This document shows, in pieces, positions 1 through 8,853 of a stretch of 64,000 bases of DNA. The stretch is from positions 124,001-188,000 of the forward strand of contig NZ_PVMZ01000014.1 in NCBI RefSeq assembly GCF_003001815.1, given 5' to 3'. Origin of the DNA: Actinoplanes italicus. Lineage in GTDB: Bacteria; Actinomycetota; Actinomycetes; Mycobacteriales; Micromonosporaceae. Made by a program: the position numbers and the translations under genes. A model generated the notes under the pieces. It did not search any database, was not told the origin of the DNA, and saw only the letters and a list, made by a program, of their open reading frames with translations. Position 1 is the stretch's first letter; each line of letters starts with the position of its first letter.

Positions 1-1409
<1,409 letters not shown>

Positions 1410-1414
1410 TGAAC

Positions 1415-2521
1415 TCAGCCCTTCTTTTCCACGAGCTCGACGAACCGGTCGAAGAGGTAGTCGGCGTCGTGCGGGCCGGCGGCGGCCTCGGGGTGGTACT
1501 GGACGGTGAAAGCCGGGACCTCCAGGCCCCGCAGGCCCTCGACCACGTTGTCGTTGAGGCAGACGTGCGAGACCTCGACACCGCCGAACTCGGTGTCGAT
1601 CCGCTCGCCTACGGGTGCGTCCACGGCGAAACCGTGGTTGTGGCTGGTCACCTCGACCTTGCCGGTGGTCTTGTCGAGCACCGGCTGGTTGATGCCGCGG
1701 TGGCCGTACCCCAGCTTGTAGGTGCCGAAGCCGAGCGCGCGGCCGAGGATCTGGCTGCCGAAGCAGATGCCGAAGAGCGGCACCTGGCGGCGCATGACCT
1801 CCTGCGCGAGCGCGACCGGGCCGTCGGCCGTCGCCGGGTCGCCGGGGCCGGGCGAGAAGAACACCGCGTCCGGGCCGACCGCGAGCAGGTCCTCGATCGA
1901 GGAGCTCGCCGGGAAGATGTGGGTGGTGACGCCGCGCGCGGCCAGGCGGCGCGAGACGTTGCGCTTGATGCCGAGGTCGAGCGCGGCGACCGTGTAACGG
2001 TGCTCGCCGTCGGCCTGGACCGTGTAGCGCTCAGGCGTCGTGACCTGGGCTGAAAGGTCGGCACCGAGCATCTGCGGCGCTCCCTTGACCCGCTCCAGCA
2101 GCGAGCGCGGATCGAGGTCGACGCTGGACACACCGACCCGCATGGCGCCGCGTTCGCGCAGGTGGCGGGTGAGGGCCCGGGTGTCGACGCCGCTGATGCC
2201 GACGACGCCCTCGGCCTTGAGCCGGTCGCCGAGGTCACCGGTGGAGCGCCAGTTGGACGGGCGGCGGGCCGGGTCGCGGACCACGTAGCCGGAGACCCAG
2301 ATGCGGTCCGACTCGTCGTCCTCGTCGTTGACGCCCGTGTTGCCGATCTGCGGGGCGGTCTGCACCACGACCTGCTTGTGGAACGACGGGTCGGTCAGCG
2401 TCTCCTGGTAACCGGTCATGCCGGTGGTGAACACCGCCTCGCCGAACGTCTCCCCCACCGCGCCGTACGCGCTGCCGTGAAACGTGCGACCGTCCTCGAG
2501 CACGAGGATCGCCTTGCTCAT
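1415..2521 (-). CDS. carA: Carbamoyl-phosphate synthase small subunit (glutaminase)
   Basis: It hydrolyses glutamine and channels ammonia to CarB. The protein has 368 residues, normal for the family. The N-terminal CPSase small-chain domain starts ILVLEDGRTFHG. A class I glutamine amidotransferase domain follows, with the nucleophile Cys253 in PLFGICFGSQ and the His344/Glu346 pair in VQYHPEA. The FSPGPGDP oxyanion loop is also intact. The ATG overlaps the pyrC stop as ATGA, the usual sign of translational coupling. The order pyrR-pyrB-pyrC-carA-carB is the standard actinobacterial pyrimidine operon, so it is probably controlled by the PyrR leader hairpin upstream. Confidence 0.97.
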   Translation of the reverse strand: MSKAILVLEDGRTFHGSAYGAVGETFGEAVFTTGMTGYQETLTDPSFHKQVVVQTAPQIGNTGVNDEDDESDRIWVSGYVVRDPARRPSNWRSTGDLGDRLKAEGVVGISGVDTRALTRHLRERGAMRVGVSSVDLDPRSLLERVKGAPQMLGADLSAQVTTPERYTVQADGEHRYTVAALDLGIKRNVSRRLAARGVTTHIFPASSSIEDLLAVGPDAVFFSPGPGDPATADGPVALAQEVMRRQVPLFGICFGSQILGRALGFGTYKLGYGHRGINQPVLDKTTGKVEVTSHNHGFAVDAPVGERIDTEFGGVEVSHVCLNDNVVEGLRGLEVPAFTVQYHPEAAAGPHDADYLFDRFVELVEKKG

Positions 2522-3777
2522 TTGACTGCCTTCCCGTCCAGTACGGTGGCCTCGCCCCGCAGGAAGGTCGCGACGATGCGACCGGGCAGGGTCATACCCG
2601 CGTACGGCGTGTTGCGGCTGCGGCTCGCCAGCTCCGACGGGTCGACGACCCGGCGGGCGGACGGGTCCACCAGCGTGAGGTTCGCCGGGCTGCCGACGGT
2701 CAGGTCACCGCCGTGCCCGGTCAGACCGGCGATCCGGGCCGGGGCCCGCGACATCCGGTCGGCGATCAGCTCCCACTGCGGGCCGTAGATGCTCAGCACG
2801 ATCGGCAGCGCCGTCTCGAGGCCGAGCATGCCGGGCCGGGCGTGCGCCCACTCGCATTCCTTGTCCTGCACGGCGTGCGGGGCGTGGTCGGTGGCGACCA
2901 CGTCGATCACGCCGTCCAGCAGGGCCTTGCGCAGGGCTTCGACGTCGCTGCGCGTACGCAATGGGGGGTTGACCTTGAAGACCGGGTCGTAACCGGCCGC
3001 GAGCTCGTCGGTCAGCAGCAGGTGGTGCGGAGTGACCTCGGCCGTCACCCGGACACCGCGCGCCTTGGCCTGGCGCAGCACCTCGACCGAACCGGCGGTG
3101 GAGACGTGGCAGACGTGCAGGCGGCTGCCGACGTGCTCGGCCAGCAGCACGTCGCGGGCGATGATCGCCTCCTCGGCGACCGCCGGCCAGCCGGTCAGGC
3201 CGAGCCGGGTGCTCACCTCGCCCTCGTGCATCTGGGCGCCCTCGGTGAGCCGGTGCTCCTCGGCGTGCTGGGCGATGACGCCGTCGAACGCCTTCACGTA
3301 CTCGAGGGCGCGGCGCATCAGCTTGGGGTCGGCCACGCAGAAGCCGTCGTCGGAGAAGATCCGCACGTTCGCCGCCGAGCTGGCCATCGCGCCGAGCTCG
3401 GCCATCTGCTTGCCGGCCAGGCCCACCGTGACGGCGCCGATCGGCTGCACGTCGACCAGGCCGGCCTCCCGGCCCAGCCGCCAGACCTGCTCGACCACGC
3501 CGGCGGTGTCGGCGACCGGCGAGGTGTTCGCCATGGCGCAGACCGCCGTGTAGCCGCCCAGGGCCGCGGCGCGGGAGCCGGTCTCGACGGTCTCGGCGTC
3601 CTCCCGGCCGGGCTCGCGCAGGTGGGTGTGCACGTCCACCAGGCCGGGCAGCGCGACCAGACCGGCCGCGTCGACGACCTCGGCGTTCTCGACCGGAGCC
3701 GAGATCACGCCGTCGGCGATGTACAGGTCGGTCGGTTCGGCACCGAGGATCGAGACGCCCTTGAGCAGGTACGCCAT
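2518..3777 (-). CDS. pyrC: Dihydroorotase
   Basis: It cyclises N-carbamoyl-aspartate to dihydroorotate, the third step of pyrimidine synthesis. The protein has 419 residues from the ATG at 3777. The binuclear zinc site is visible: DVHTHLREPG at residues 48-57 (His50, His52), QHAEEH around His171, CHVST around His224 and TDHAPH with Asp297. The DVHTHLREPG signature places it in the long bacterial class with the multifunctional and Bacillus-type enzymes. The start overlaps the pyrB stop as TGATG; a GTG immediately before (3780) would add one Met. Its end overlaps carA. Confidence 0.96.
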   Translation of the reverse strand: MAYLLKGVSILGAEPTDLYIADGVISAPVENAEVVDAAGLVALPGLVDVHTHLREPGREDAETVETGSRAAALGGYTAVCAMANTSPVADTAGVVEQVWRLGREAGLVDVQPIGAVTVGLAGKQMAELGAMASSAANVRIFSDDGFCVADPKLMRRALEYVKAFDGVIAQHAEEHRLTEGAQMHEGEVSTRLGLTGWPAVAEEAIIARDVLLAEHVGSRLHVCHVSTAGSVEVLRQAKARGVRVTAEVTPHHLLLTDELAAGYDPVFKVNPPLRTRSDVEALRKALLDGVIDVVATDHAPHAVQDKECEWAHARPGMLGLETALPIVLSIYGPQWELIADRMSRAPARIAGLTGHGGDLTVGSPANLTLVDPSARRVVDPSELASRSRNTPYAGMTLPGRIVATFLRGEATVLDGKAVK

Positions 3778-4697
3778 CACTTGCCTCCCAGCAGCAGGTA
3801 GAGGACGGCCATCCGGACGCTGACGCCGTTGGCGACCTGTTCGACGATCGTGGAGCGGGGCGAGTCGGCCACCTCGGGCGCGATCTCCATCCCGCGGTTC
3901 ATCGGGCCGGGGTGCATGACGATCGCGTGCTCCGGCAACTTCTTCATCCGGGCCACGTCGAGCCCGTAGCGGCGGCTGTACTCGCGCGCCGAGGGGAAAT
4001 AGGAGTCCTGCATCCGCTCGGTCTGCACGCGCAGCATCATCACCACGTCACTGTCCGGCAGTACCGCGTCAAGGTCGTAGGAGACCTGGGTCTTCTCGGC
4101 GAGCGCCGCGGCCACGTCGAGCGGGATCAGCGTGGGCGGGCCGACGAGGGTGACCTGCGCGCCGAGGGTGGTGAGCAGCAGGACGTTCGAACGGGCCACC
4201 CGGCTGTGAAGCACATCACCCACGATCGCGACCTTCAGGCCGTCGAGACGACCCAGGCGAGACCTCATGGTGTACGCGTCCAGCAGCGCCTGGGTCGGAT
4301 GCTCGTGCGTCCCGTCGCCGGCGTTGACGACCGAACCGTCCACCCAGTTCGCCAGCCGGTGCGGCGCGCCGCTGGCCGAGTGCCGGATGACCACGGCGTC
4401 CGCGCCCATCGCCTGCAGGGTCAGCGCGGTGTCCTTGAGGCTCTCGCCCTTCGACACGCTGGAGCCCTTGGCGGAGAAGTTGATGACGTCGGCGGAGAGC
4501 CGCTTGGCGGCCGCCTCGAACGAGATCCGGGTCCGGGTCGAGTCCTCGTAGAACAGGTTGACCACGGTCCGGCCGCGCAGCGCGGGCAGTTTCTTGACCT
4601 CGCGGCCGGAGAGGGCGGCCATCTCGCCCGCGGTGTCCAGGATCAGCGTGGCGGTCGCGGCGTCCAGGTCGGCGGCGGAGCGCAAGTGCTTGATCAC
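3777..4697 (-). CDS. pyrB: Aspartate carbamoyltransferase catalytic subunit
   Basis: It condenses carbamoyl phosphate with aspartate, the committed step of pyrimidine synthesis. The protein has 306 residues, normal for a catalytic chain. The carbamoyl-phosphate loop STRTR is at residues 53-57, the mobile 80s loop with SVSKGES around Lys83, HPTQALLD around residue 133-140, and HPGPMNRG at 262-269. No pyrI regulatory chain is present, as expected for an actinobacterium. The start is GTG (MIKHLRS) and overlaps the pyrR stop as GTGA. Confidence 0.97.
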   Translation of the reverse strand: MIKHLRSAADLDAATATLILDTAGEMAALSGREVKKLPALRGRTVVNLFYEDSTRTRISFEAAAKRLSADVINFSAKGSSVSKGESLKDTALTLQAMGADAVVIRHSASGAPHRLANWVDGSVVNAGDGTHEHPTQALLDAYTMRSRLGRLDGLKVAIVGDVLHSRVARSNVLLLTTLGAQVTLVGPPTLIPLDVAAALAEKTQVSYDLDAVLPDSDVVMMLRVQTERMQDSYFPSAREYSRRYGLDVARMKKLPEHAIVMHPGPMNRGMEIAPEVADSPRSTIVEQVANGVSVRMAVLYLLLGGK

Positions 4698-5254
4698 GAG
4701 AGACCTCCGAGCAGCTTGACCTCGTCGGCGCCGTCGGTCTCGGTGAGGGTCACCTTGACGCTCTCGCTGAGCGCGGTCGGGATGTTCTTGCCCACGTAGT
4801 CGGCGCGGATCGGCAACTGGCGGTGACCGCGGTCGACCAGCACCGCGAGCTGCACCGAGCTGGGCCGGCCGACGTCGTTGAGGGCGTCGAGGGCGGCACG
4901 CACCGAGCGGCCGGAGAAGAGCACGTCGTCGACGAGGATGACCCGCAGGCCGTCGATGCCGCCGGGCGGCAGCTCGGTACGGCCGAGCGCGCGGGTGGCC
5001 TTGAGCCGCAGGTCGTCGCGGTAGAGCGTGATGTCCAGCGAGCCGACCGGCACCTCGACGCCCTCGAAGGCGTGAATCCGCGCGGCGAGGCGGTGGGCCA
5101 GCGGGACGCCGCGGGTCGGGATGCCGAGCAGCACGGTCCCGGTGGCGCCGGAGGTCTTCTCGAGGATCTGGTGGGCGATTCGGTCGACGACCCGATGCAG
5201 GTCGGACTCCGCCAAAATGATCTTGCTGGGTGTGTCAGCGCGTGGTTGTGCCAC
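4694..5254 (-). CDS. pyrR: Bifunctional pyrimidine operon regulator PyrR / uracil phosphoribosyltransferase
   Basis: PyrR senses UMP/UTP and binds pyr mRNA; many homologues also have uracil phosphoribosyltransferase activity. The protein has 186 residues from the GTG at 5254 (MAQPRADTPSK). That start is chosen because AAGGAGG lies six bases upstream at 5261-5267. An ATG at 5278 lies inside the RNA hairpin and has no ribosome site. The phosphoribosyltransferase signature VILVDDVLFSGRSVRAA is at about residues 105-121. It is the first gene of the operon and is followed by pyrB with a 4-base overlap. Regulation is probably autogenous, through the hairpin at 5268-5287. Confidence 0.96.
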   Translation of the reverse strand: MAQPRADTPSKIILAESDLHRVVDRIAHQILEKTSGATGTVLLGIPTRGVPLAHRLAARIHAFEGVEVPVGSLDITLYRDDLRLKATRALGRTELPPGGIDGLRVILVDDVLFSGRSVRAALDALNDVGRPSSVQLAVLVDRGHRQLPIRADYVGKNIPTALSESVKVTLTETDGADEVKLLGGLS

Positions 5255-5267
5255 GGCGGACCTCCTT

Positions 5268-5287
5268 CCCCGCCTCACGGGACGGGT
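5268..5287 (-). promoter_or_regulatory. PyrR-binding RNA hairpin in the pyr leader
   Basis: Read on the minus strand, the leader contains GTCCCGTGAGGC (5272-5283), an exact fit to the PyrR-binding-loop consensus GUCCNGNGAGGC. It is flanked by short arms (CCCG / CGGG) that close a hairpin. The hairpin ends directly against the AAGGAGG of pyrR. PyrR plus UMP would therefore be expected to block ribosome loading, the translational mode described for mycobacteria. No attenuator-type terminator follows it, which also favours translational control. The motif match is seen directly; the mechanism is inferred from the family. Confidence 0.8.
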
Positions 5288-5440
5288 CGTTAAAGGATGT
5301 CGGTCGACGCTACGTTACCAGCGGACGCAGCGATGACCATGGTGACGTGCCTGACTGGAGCAGACCGGACAAATCCCACCGTCTAGGGATACAGTCGGTA
5401 ACTTTGGTGCGGGCCCGCGCGACTCATCGGTAACCAACAC

Positions 5441-5469
5441 TTGACCGGCGGTCGCAAACTCCGTACCGT
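5441..5469 (+). promoter_or_regulatory. Probable sigma-70-type promoter of bldD
   Basis: TTGACC (5441-5446) and TACCGT (5464-5469) are separated by 17 bases, a good fit to the actinobacterial vegetative consensus TTGACN / TANNNT. Transcription would begin near 5476, about 58 bases before the bldD ATG. GGTAAC occurs twice just upstream (5397-5402 and 5429-5434) and its complement GTTACC at 5314-5319; these could be regulator sites, but I cannot assign them to a protein. Confidence 0.5.
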
Positions 5470-5533
5470 CACGCAGCGTAGCGATCCGCGAGGAAAGAAC
5501 CCTCCGGGCCAGCACAGTACCGGGAGTGTCCGT

Positions 5534-6022
5534 ATGCCGTCTGAGTACGCGAAGTCGCTTGGCGCTCGCCTGCGCTCCATCCGCCAGCAGCAGGGCCTGT
5601 CCCTGCAGGGCGTCGAAGAGAAGTCCAACGGCCGCTGGAAAGCGGTCGTGGTGGGCTCCTACGAGCGGGGCGACCGTGCCGTCACCGTGTCGCGTCTGGC
5701 CGAACTGGCCGACTTCTACCGTGTGCCCGTCTCCGAGCTGCTGCCCGACGGCAGTGGCATCCGGCTCGAGGCCACCAACAAGATCGTGCTTGACCTCGAG
5801 AAGCTGTACGACACCACGGGTGAGGACCTCGCCTACGTGGCGCGGTACGCACGTGCGATCCAGCAGCAGCGTGGCGACTACAACGGTCGCGTCCTCTCGA
5901 TCCGGGCCGACGACCTGCGCGCGCTCGCCATCGTTTACGACATCTCGCCGTCCGGCCTCATCGAGCGCCTGACCGAGCAGGGTGTTCTGGTCGCCGACCC
6001 GCGCGCGTTTTTCGCCAGCTGA
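5534..6022 (+). CDS. bldD: Developmental master regulator BldD
   Basis: BldD represses sporulation genes during vegetative growth when dimerised by tetrameric cyclic di-GMP. The protein has 162 residues. The N-terminal XRE-type helix-turn-helix (residues 3-70) contains RWKAVVVGSYERGDRAVTV. The C-terminal ligand domain has RGD at 113-115, then eight residues, then RADD at 124-127, corresponding to the known RGD-X8-RQDD cyclic di-GMP motif with Gln replaced by Ala. The ATG at 5534 (MPSEYAK) is chosen by homology and because GGGAG precedes it by seven bases. It is divergent from pyrR and is followed by two terminators. Confidence 0.96.
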   Translation: MPSEYAKSLGARLRSIRQQQGLSLQGVEEKSNGRWKAVVVGSYERGDRAVTVSRLAELADFYRVPVSELLPDGSGIRLEATNKIVLDLEKLYDTTGEDLAYVARYARAIQQQRGDYNGRVLSIRADDLRALAIVYDISPSGLIERLTEQGVLVADPRAFFAS

Positions 6023-6077
6023 ATTTTTGAGCCGGCAGCACTGAACAAAATCAGCAACAGAATGTAGCGCCCCCCGT

Positions 6078-6106
6078 AAAGCCCGCGTCGCCCCGACGCG
6101 GGCTTT
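6078..6106 (+). terminator. Terminator hairpin after bldD
   Basis: A perfect 13-bp stem, AAAGCCCGCGTCG against CGACGCGGGCTTT, with a three-base loop, lies 56 bases after the bldD stop. The A/T ends of the stem make it usable in both directions between the convergent bldD and nusB transcripts. Confidence 0.85.
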
Positions 6107-6131
6107 CGCCATTGCAATACGCCTGCCAAGA

Positions 6132-6168
6132 AGAAACGGCCCGGATCCCAAGGATCCGGGCCGTTTCT
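6132..6168 (-). terminator. Terminator hairpin after nusB
   Basis: A perfect 17-bp stem (AGAAACGGCCCGGATCC and its complement) with a three-base loop lies just beyond the nusB stop on the minus strand. Together with the hairpin at 6078-6106 it forms a double terminator between two convergent units. Confidence 0.85.
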
Positions 6169-6179
6169 CGAAAAAGCGT

Positions 6180-6614
6180 TCAGCGGGTGGCGAAAGCCGC
6201 GATCCGGTCGAGAAGCCCGTTGAGGAAACGCGGGCTGTCGTCGGTCGACATCTCCTTCGCCAGCTCGACCGCCTCGGTGATCGCCACCGGATCGTCCACG
6301 TCCGGCTCGAAGAGCAGCTCGTAGACCGCGATCCGGGCGAGATTGCGGTCGATCGCGGGCATCCGGTCGATCGTCCAGCCCTCGGCGTAACTGGCGATCA
6401 GCTCGTCGATCCGGTCGAGGTGCTTGGCGACACCGTCGATCAGGGTCTTCGAGTACTCCAGGTGCTCGGGGTGCGGCTTGGCGATCCGGTCCAGGTACGT
6501 GAGCAGCACCTGGCCCGGCGGCAGATCACGCAGGTCGGCCTCGAAAAGGACGTCCAGCGCTCGCTTACGAGCCTTGCGGCGCGCGAGCCGTTCCTTCTTG
6601 GGACCTTCCGCCAT
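6180..6614 (-). CDS. nusB: Transcription antitermination protein NusB
   Basis: NusB binds boxA RNA with NusE (ribosomal protein S10) and supports rRNA antitermination. The protein has 144 residues, all helical in character, starting with a basic tail (KKERLARRKARKRALDVLFE) typical of the family and ending with the conserved FLNGLLDRIAA. It follows efp with a TGATG overlap and shares its operon. The order bldD-nusB-efp is the conserved actinobacterial arrangement. Confidence 0.95.
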   Translation of the reverse strand: MAEGPKKERLARRKARKRALDVLFEADLRDLPPGQVLLTYLDRIAKPHPEHLEYSKTLIDGVAKHLDRIDELIASYAEGWTIDRMPAIDRNLARIAVYELLFEPDVDDPVAITEAVELAKEMSTDDSPRFLNGLLDRIAAFATR

Positions 6615-7171
6615 CAGCTGCGGCCGAGGTAGCGGCCGTCGCGGGTGTCGACCTTGATCTTCTCACCGGTGGTGATGAAGAGCGGGACGTTGACGGTGGC
6701 GCCGGTCTCGACCGTGGCCGGCTTGGTGCCGCCGGTGGAACGGTCGCCCTGCAGACCCGGCTCGGTGTAGGTGACCTCGAGGAAGACGCTGGTCGGCAGC
6801 TCGATGTAGAGCGGCACGCCCTCGTGCAGCGCGACGGTGACCTCGGCCTCGGCGAGCAGGTAGTTGGCGTTGTCACCAACCGTGGCACCCCCGACGGGGA
6901 TCTGGTCGTAGGTGTCCAGGTCCATGAAGACGTAGTCGTCGCCGTCCTGGTACAGGTACTGCATGGTGCGCTTGTCAACGGTCGCGGTCTCGACCTTGGT
7001 GCCGGCGTTGAAGGTCTTGTCCACGACCTTGCCGGACAGCACGTGCTTCAGCGTGGTGCGCACGAAAGCGGGGCCCTTGCCGGGCTTGACGTGCTGGAAC
7101 TCAACGACGGACCACAGCTCCTTGTCGAGGTTGAGAACCAAGCCGTTCTTCAGGTCGTTGGTGGAAGCCAT
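6614..7171 (-). CDS. efp: Translation elongation factor P
   Basis: EF-P rescues ribosomes stalled at polyproline stretches. The protein has 185 residues in the usual three-domain layout. The functional loop reads KPGKGPAF with Lys32 at its tip. This PGKGP loop marks the actinobacterial subfamily reported to work with unmodified lysine, which fits the absence of a modification enzyme here. Several window proteins contain long Pro-rich runs (for instance 19045-23733), so EF-P clients are close by. The ATG has an AGGCAGGA ribosome site. A proline peptidase gene that sits upstream of efp in some relatives is absent. Confidence 0.96.
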   Translation of the reverse strand: MASTNDLKNGLVLNLDKELWSVVEFQHVKPGKGPAFVRTTLKHVLSGKVVDKTFNAGTKVETATVDKRTMQYLYQDGDDYVFMDLDTYDQIPVGGATVGDNANYLLAEAEVTVALHEGVPLYIELPTSVFLEVTYTEPGLQGDRSTGGTKPATVETGATVNVPLFITTGEKIKVDTRDGRYLGRS

Positions 7172-7261
7172 GTCCTGCCTTTGTTTTTCAGACCGTGATC
7201 TTGATACGTATCGGTGACCGAACGAGTCTACCGACGTGAAGCCGTCCGGAGCGAATCGGGC

Positions 7262-7681
7262 CTACCGGGCGATGTGCTCCAGTGCCAGGCGATATCCGTC
7301 AAAGCCCAGGCCCGCGATCACCCCGGTGGCGACCGGTGAGATCACCGAGCGGTGACGGAACTCCTCCCGGGTGTGCACGTTGGAGATGTGGACCTCGACC
7401 AGCTTGCCGCGCAGCATCGCGCAGGCGTCGCGCACGGCGTAGTTGTAGTGCGTCCACGCGCCCGGATTGAGCACCACGTCGGCGCCCTCGTCGGCCGCCT
7501 GGTAGAGCCACTCCAGCATCTGGTGCTCGGCGTTGGTCTGCCGTACCTCGACCGTCAGGCCCAGGTCCTCGGCGACGGTCTGGCACATCTCGACCAGGTC
7601 CTTGTAGGTCGACGAGCCGTAGATCCCCGGCTCCCGCAGACCCAGCCGTCCCAGGTTCGGGCCGTTCAGCACGTAGATCAT
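7262..7681 (-). CDS. aroQ: 3-Dehydroquinate dehydratase, type II
   Basis: It catalyses the third step of the shikimate pathway. The protein has 139 residues, the compact dodecameric type II enzyme. Key residues are the flexible-loop Arg16 and Tyr21 (GLREPGIYG), Asn72 in LNPGAWTH, and the catalytic-type His103 in HISNVHTREEFRHRS. Its ATG overlaps the aroB stop as ATGA. The pathway neighbours aroB, aroK, aroC and aroE lie upstream on the same strand. Confidence 0.96.
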   Translation of the reverse strand: MIYVLNGPNLGRLGLREPGIYGSSTYKDLVEMCQTVAEDLGLTVEVRQTNAEHQMLEWLYQAADEGADVVLNPGAWTHYNYAVRDACAMLRGKLVEVHISNVHTREEFRHRSVISPVATGVIAGLGFDGYRLALEHIAR

Positions 7682-8739
7682 CGGGCCACCTCCGCGTAGG
7701 CGCGCTCCAGCAGGTCCTCGTCCGGGCCGGCCAGGATGCCCGGCTTCGCCAGGCCGTCCAGGACGACGAAACGCAGGGTGGCCGCCCTGGCCTTCTTGTC
7801 GACGCGCATCGCGGGCAGCAGGTCGGTCCAGGCCTCGGAGTCGTACGCCGTGGGCAGCCCCAGCGACTCCAGGATCGCCCGGTGCCGCGCGGCGGTCGCG
7901 TCGTCCAGCCGCCCGGTGAGCCGGCCCAGCTCGGCCGCGAAGATCAGGCCCACCGAGATGGCGTGCCCGTGCTTCCAGGTGTACTTCTCACGTCGCTCGA
8001 TCGCGTGACCCAGCGTGTGCCCGTAGTTGAGGATCTCCCGCAGCCCGGACTCCTTGAGGTCGACCCCGACCACGTGTGCCTTGACCCGGATCTTGCGCTC
8101 GACCAGCTCGCGGAGCACGTCGCTGCGCGGGTCGAGGGCCGCGGCCGGATCGGCCTCGATCAGCTCCAGGATCCGCGGGTCGGCGATGAAGCCGCCCTTG
8201 ACCACCTCGGCCAGGCCGGCCGCGATGTCCTCGCCGGGCAGGGTGTCCAGCGCGTCCAGGTCGCAGATCACACCGGCGGGCGGATGGAAGGCGCCGACCA
8301 GGTTCTTGCCCGCGGCGATGTTCACCGCGGTCTTGCCACCCACGGCGGCGTCGACCATGCCGGCCACCGAGGTGGACACCGGCACCCAGCGAACTCCGCG
8401 CAACCAGGCGGCCGCCACATATCCGGCCAGGTCGGTGGTCGCTCCACCCCCGACCCCCACGACCACGTCGGTACGGGTGAAGCCCGCGGCCCCGAGCTCG
8501 TCCCAGCACCGGGCAGCGACCTCGATCGACTTGCCCCGCTCGGCGTCGGGCACCTCGATCGGCACCACCGTCGCGTCACCGGCCGCCGCGGCGACCGCCT
8601 CGGCGCGTGCCCGCAGCGTGGGCGGGTGCAGGACGGCCACCCGGGCCGCGCCCTCGATCATCGCCGGTAGCTCGCCCGACAGCCCTCGGCCGACGACCAC
8701 GTCATATGGACGGTCACCCGTCACCGGAATCCGCGTCAC
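7678..8739 (-). CDS. aroB: 3-Dehydroquinate synthase
   Basis: It converts DAHP to 3-dehydroquinate using NAD and a divalent metal. From the GTG at 8739 (MTRIPVTGDRPYDVVVG) it has 353 residues. The NAD-binding GVGGGATTDLAGYVAA and the metal-ligand region NYGHTLGHAIERR are both visible. A GTG one codon upstream (8742) and one at 8775 are alternatives; 8739 gives the usual N-terminus. It is separated from aroK by a plus-strand gene (8854-9573), so it must have its own promoter in the 8740-8853 gap. Confidence 0.95.
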   Translation of the reverse strand: MTRIPVTGDRPYDVVVGRGLSGELPAMIEGAARVAVLHPPTLRARAEAVAAAAGDATVVPIEVPDAERGKSIEVAARCWDELGAAGFTRTDVVVGVGGGATTDLAGYVAAAWLRGVRWVPVSTSVAGMVDAAVGGKTAVNIAAGKNLVGAFHPPAGVICDLDALDTLPGEDIAAGLAEVVKGGFIADPRILELIEADPAAALDPRSDVLRELVERKIRVKAHVVGVDLKESGLREILNYGHTLGHAIERREKYTWKHGHAISVGLIFAAELGRLTGRLDDATAARHRAILESLGLPTAYDSEAWTDLLPAMRVDKKARAATLRFVVLDGLAKPGILAGPDEDLLERAYAEVAR

Positions 8740-8811
8740 CACGCCACACACCCTAGGGCGTACGCCCGGCGGCACTCATGCCCCCACACCCGCGTTCCAC
8801 CCCTCGGATAT

Positions 8812-8833
8812 GGGGTTATATACAGATGACCCC
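8812..8833. promoter_or_regulatory. Imperfect inverted repeat between aroB and the 8854 gene
   Basis: GGGGTTAT (8812-8819) and ATGACCCC (8826-8833) are inverted copies with one mismatch and a six-base centre. They lie in the 114-base divergent region and include the only AT-rich stretch there (TTATATACA). It may be an operator or promoter element for the ribbon-helix-helix-like protein at 8854-9573. There is no direct evidence of function. Confidence 0.35.
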
Positions 8834-8853
8834 AACAGGGTTACACATGACGC

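Noticed and set aside
5255..5278. ATG at 5278 as the pyrR start
   Set aside because: It lies in the PyrR-binding hairpin and lacks a ribosome site; the GTG at 5254 has AAGGAGG.
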